Assembly: GCA_963556495.2 (NCBI GenBank)
Contig: OY747705.1
Location: 39,621,798-39,685,797 of the forward strand
Reading direction: 5' to 3'
DNA: 64,000 nt
Source: Valencia hispanica
Lineage: Eukaryota > Chordata > Actinopteri > Cyprinodontiformes > Valenciidae
The notes below the pieces were generated by a model that saw only the letters and a list, made by a program, of their open reading frames with translations, had not been told where the DNA came from and did no database searches. This document shows, one piece after another, positions 63,692-64,000 of the stretch. Position 1 is the first letter of the stretch, and each line of letters begins with the position of its first letter. A program made the translations under genes and the position numbers.

Positions 63692-63910
63692 ACCTGCTTT
63701 CCACCGAACACTTATGCCAAGCGTAACGCCTGCAAAGCATAATACGCAGCTGATAGCTGCCGATATAGTCAATAGGTTGAGTCTCAACGTACACGAATCG
63801 GACGTGTTCCAGAAGCCCTCTCCTTCTCTTAATGTATGCGGCTGGTCTATATTTTACGCGCTACGCTTCTAAAGCTCAGTCCCAGCAGTTTAGATCGGAC
63901 AAGGCAGGAA
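63692..63910. mobile_element. CpG-rich repeat inserted in TIR transposon
   Basis: ACCTGCTTTCCACCGAACAC then CAAGCGTAACGCCTGCAAAG, rich in CpG (TACGCAGC, AACGTACACGAATCGGACGT, TTTACGCGCTACGCTTC). The GCTTTCCACCG start resembles the ends of fish Harbinger/hAT-type elements. The right end was not identified within the window and the class is uncertain. Confidence 0.4.
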
Positions 63911-64000
63911 ATCAGACATAGGAGTAGTGAAAAGCATCTGGGAATTTTCAAAATAAAAGATACGTACAGATTTCCGATTGCGTCATTACCTGTGACACCA

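Overview
The window looks like teleost fish nuclear DNA. It is AT-rich and gene-poor, with many long CA/GT and ATCT/ATCA microsatellites. It also holds a mix of mobile elements typical of ray-finned fish: L2-type, Rex1-like and Rex3/RTE-like LINEs, a GIY-YIG (Penelope-like) fragment, Tc1/mariner, hAT and Harbinger-type DNA transposons, and a tRNA-derived SINE. The sequence does not identify the species.

Only one host-gene exon can be recognised. It is a 128-bp exon on the minus strand at 46002-46129, bounded by AG and GT splice signals. It encodes a very conserved part of GDP-mannose 4,6-dehydratase (gmds), the first enzyme of de novo GDP-fucose synthesis. No flanking gmds exon was recognised, so most of the window is probably gmds intron: at least about 17.9 kb upstream of the exon (46130-64000) and up to 46 kb downstream (1-46001). 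In vertebrates gmds is a large-intron neighbour of the foxc1/foxf2/foxq1 cluster. The non-repetitive, GC-richer islands in these introns are therefore plausible regulatory DNA for neighbouring genes. That is inference, not something seen directly.

Layout: 1-3903 is an L2-type LINE (plus) interrupted by a minus-strand, 5'-truncated Rex3/RTE-like LINE with a nearly intact reverse transcriptase frame (896-2313). 4635-6235 is a tetranucleotide microsatellite followed by a decayed Tc1-like transposon whose transposase lost the segment that should carry the last catalytic residue. 8.8-14.5 kb holds scattered LINE, SINE and DNA-transposon pieces. 14.5-24.2 kb is mostly unrecognised unique DNA. 24.2-33.1 kb has microsatellites, a telomere-like TTAGG-rich module, an L2-type 3' end and a SINE. 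38.3-41.9 kb has two full-length-looking terminal-inverted-repeat elements. 46.0-47.1 kb has the gmds exon and, just upstream of it in gene orientation, a GIY-YIG endonuclease fragment. 49.0-51.2 kb is a decayed hAT element with a BED-finger transposase. 54.8-63.9 kb is a cluster of LINE fragments, Tc1-like remnants and a local tandem duplication.

Nothing here forms an operon or a multi-gene system. The functional content is one housekeeping-enzyme exon plus possible intronic regulatory DNA, and the rest is layered mobile-element debris. No convincing new biological system was found.
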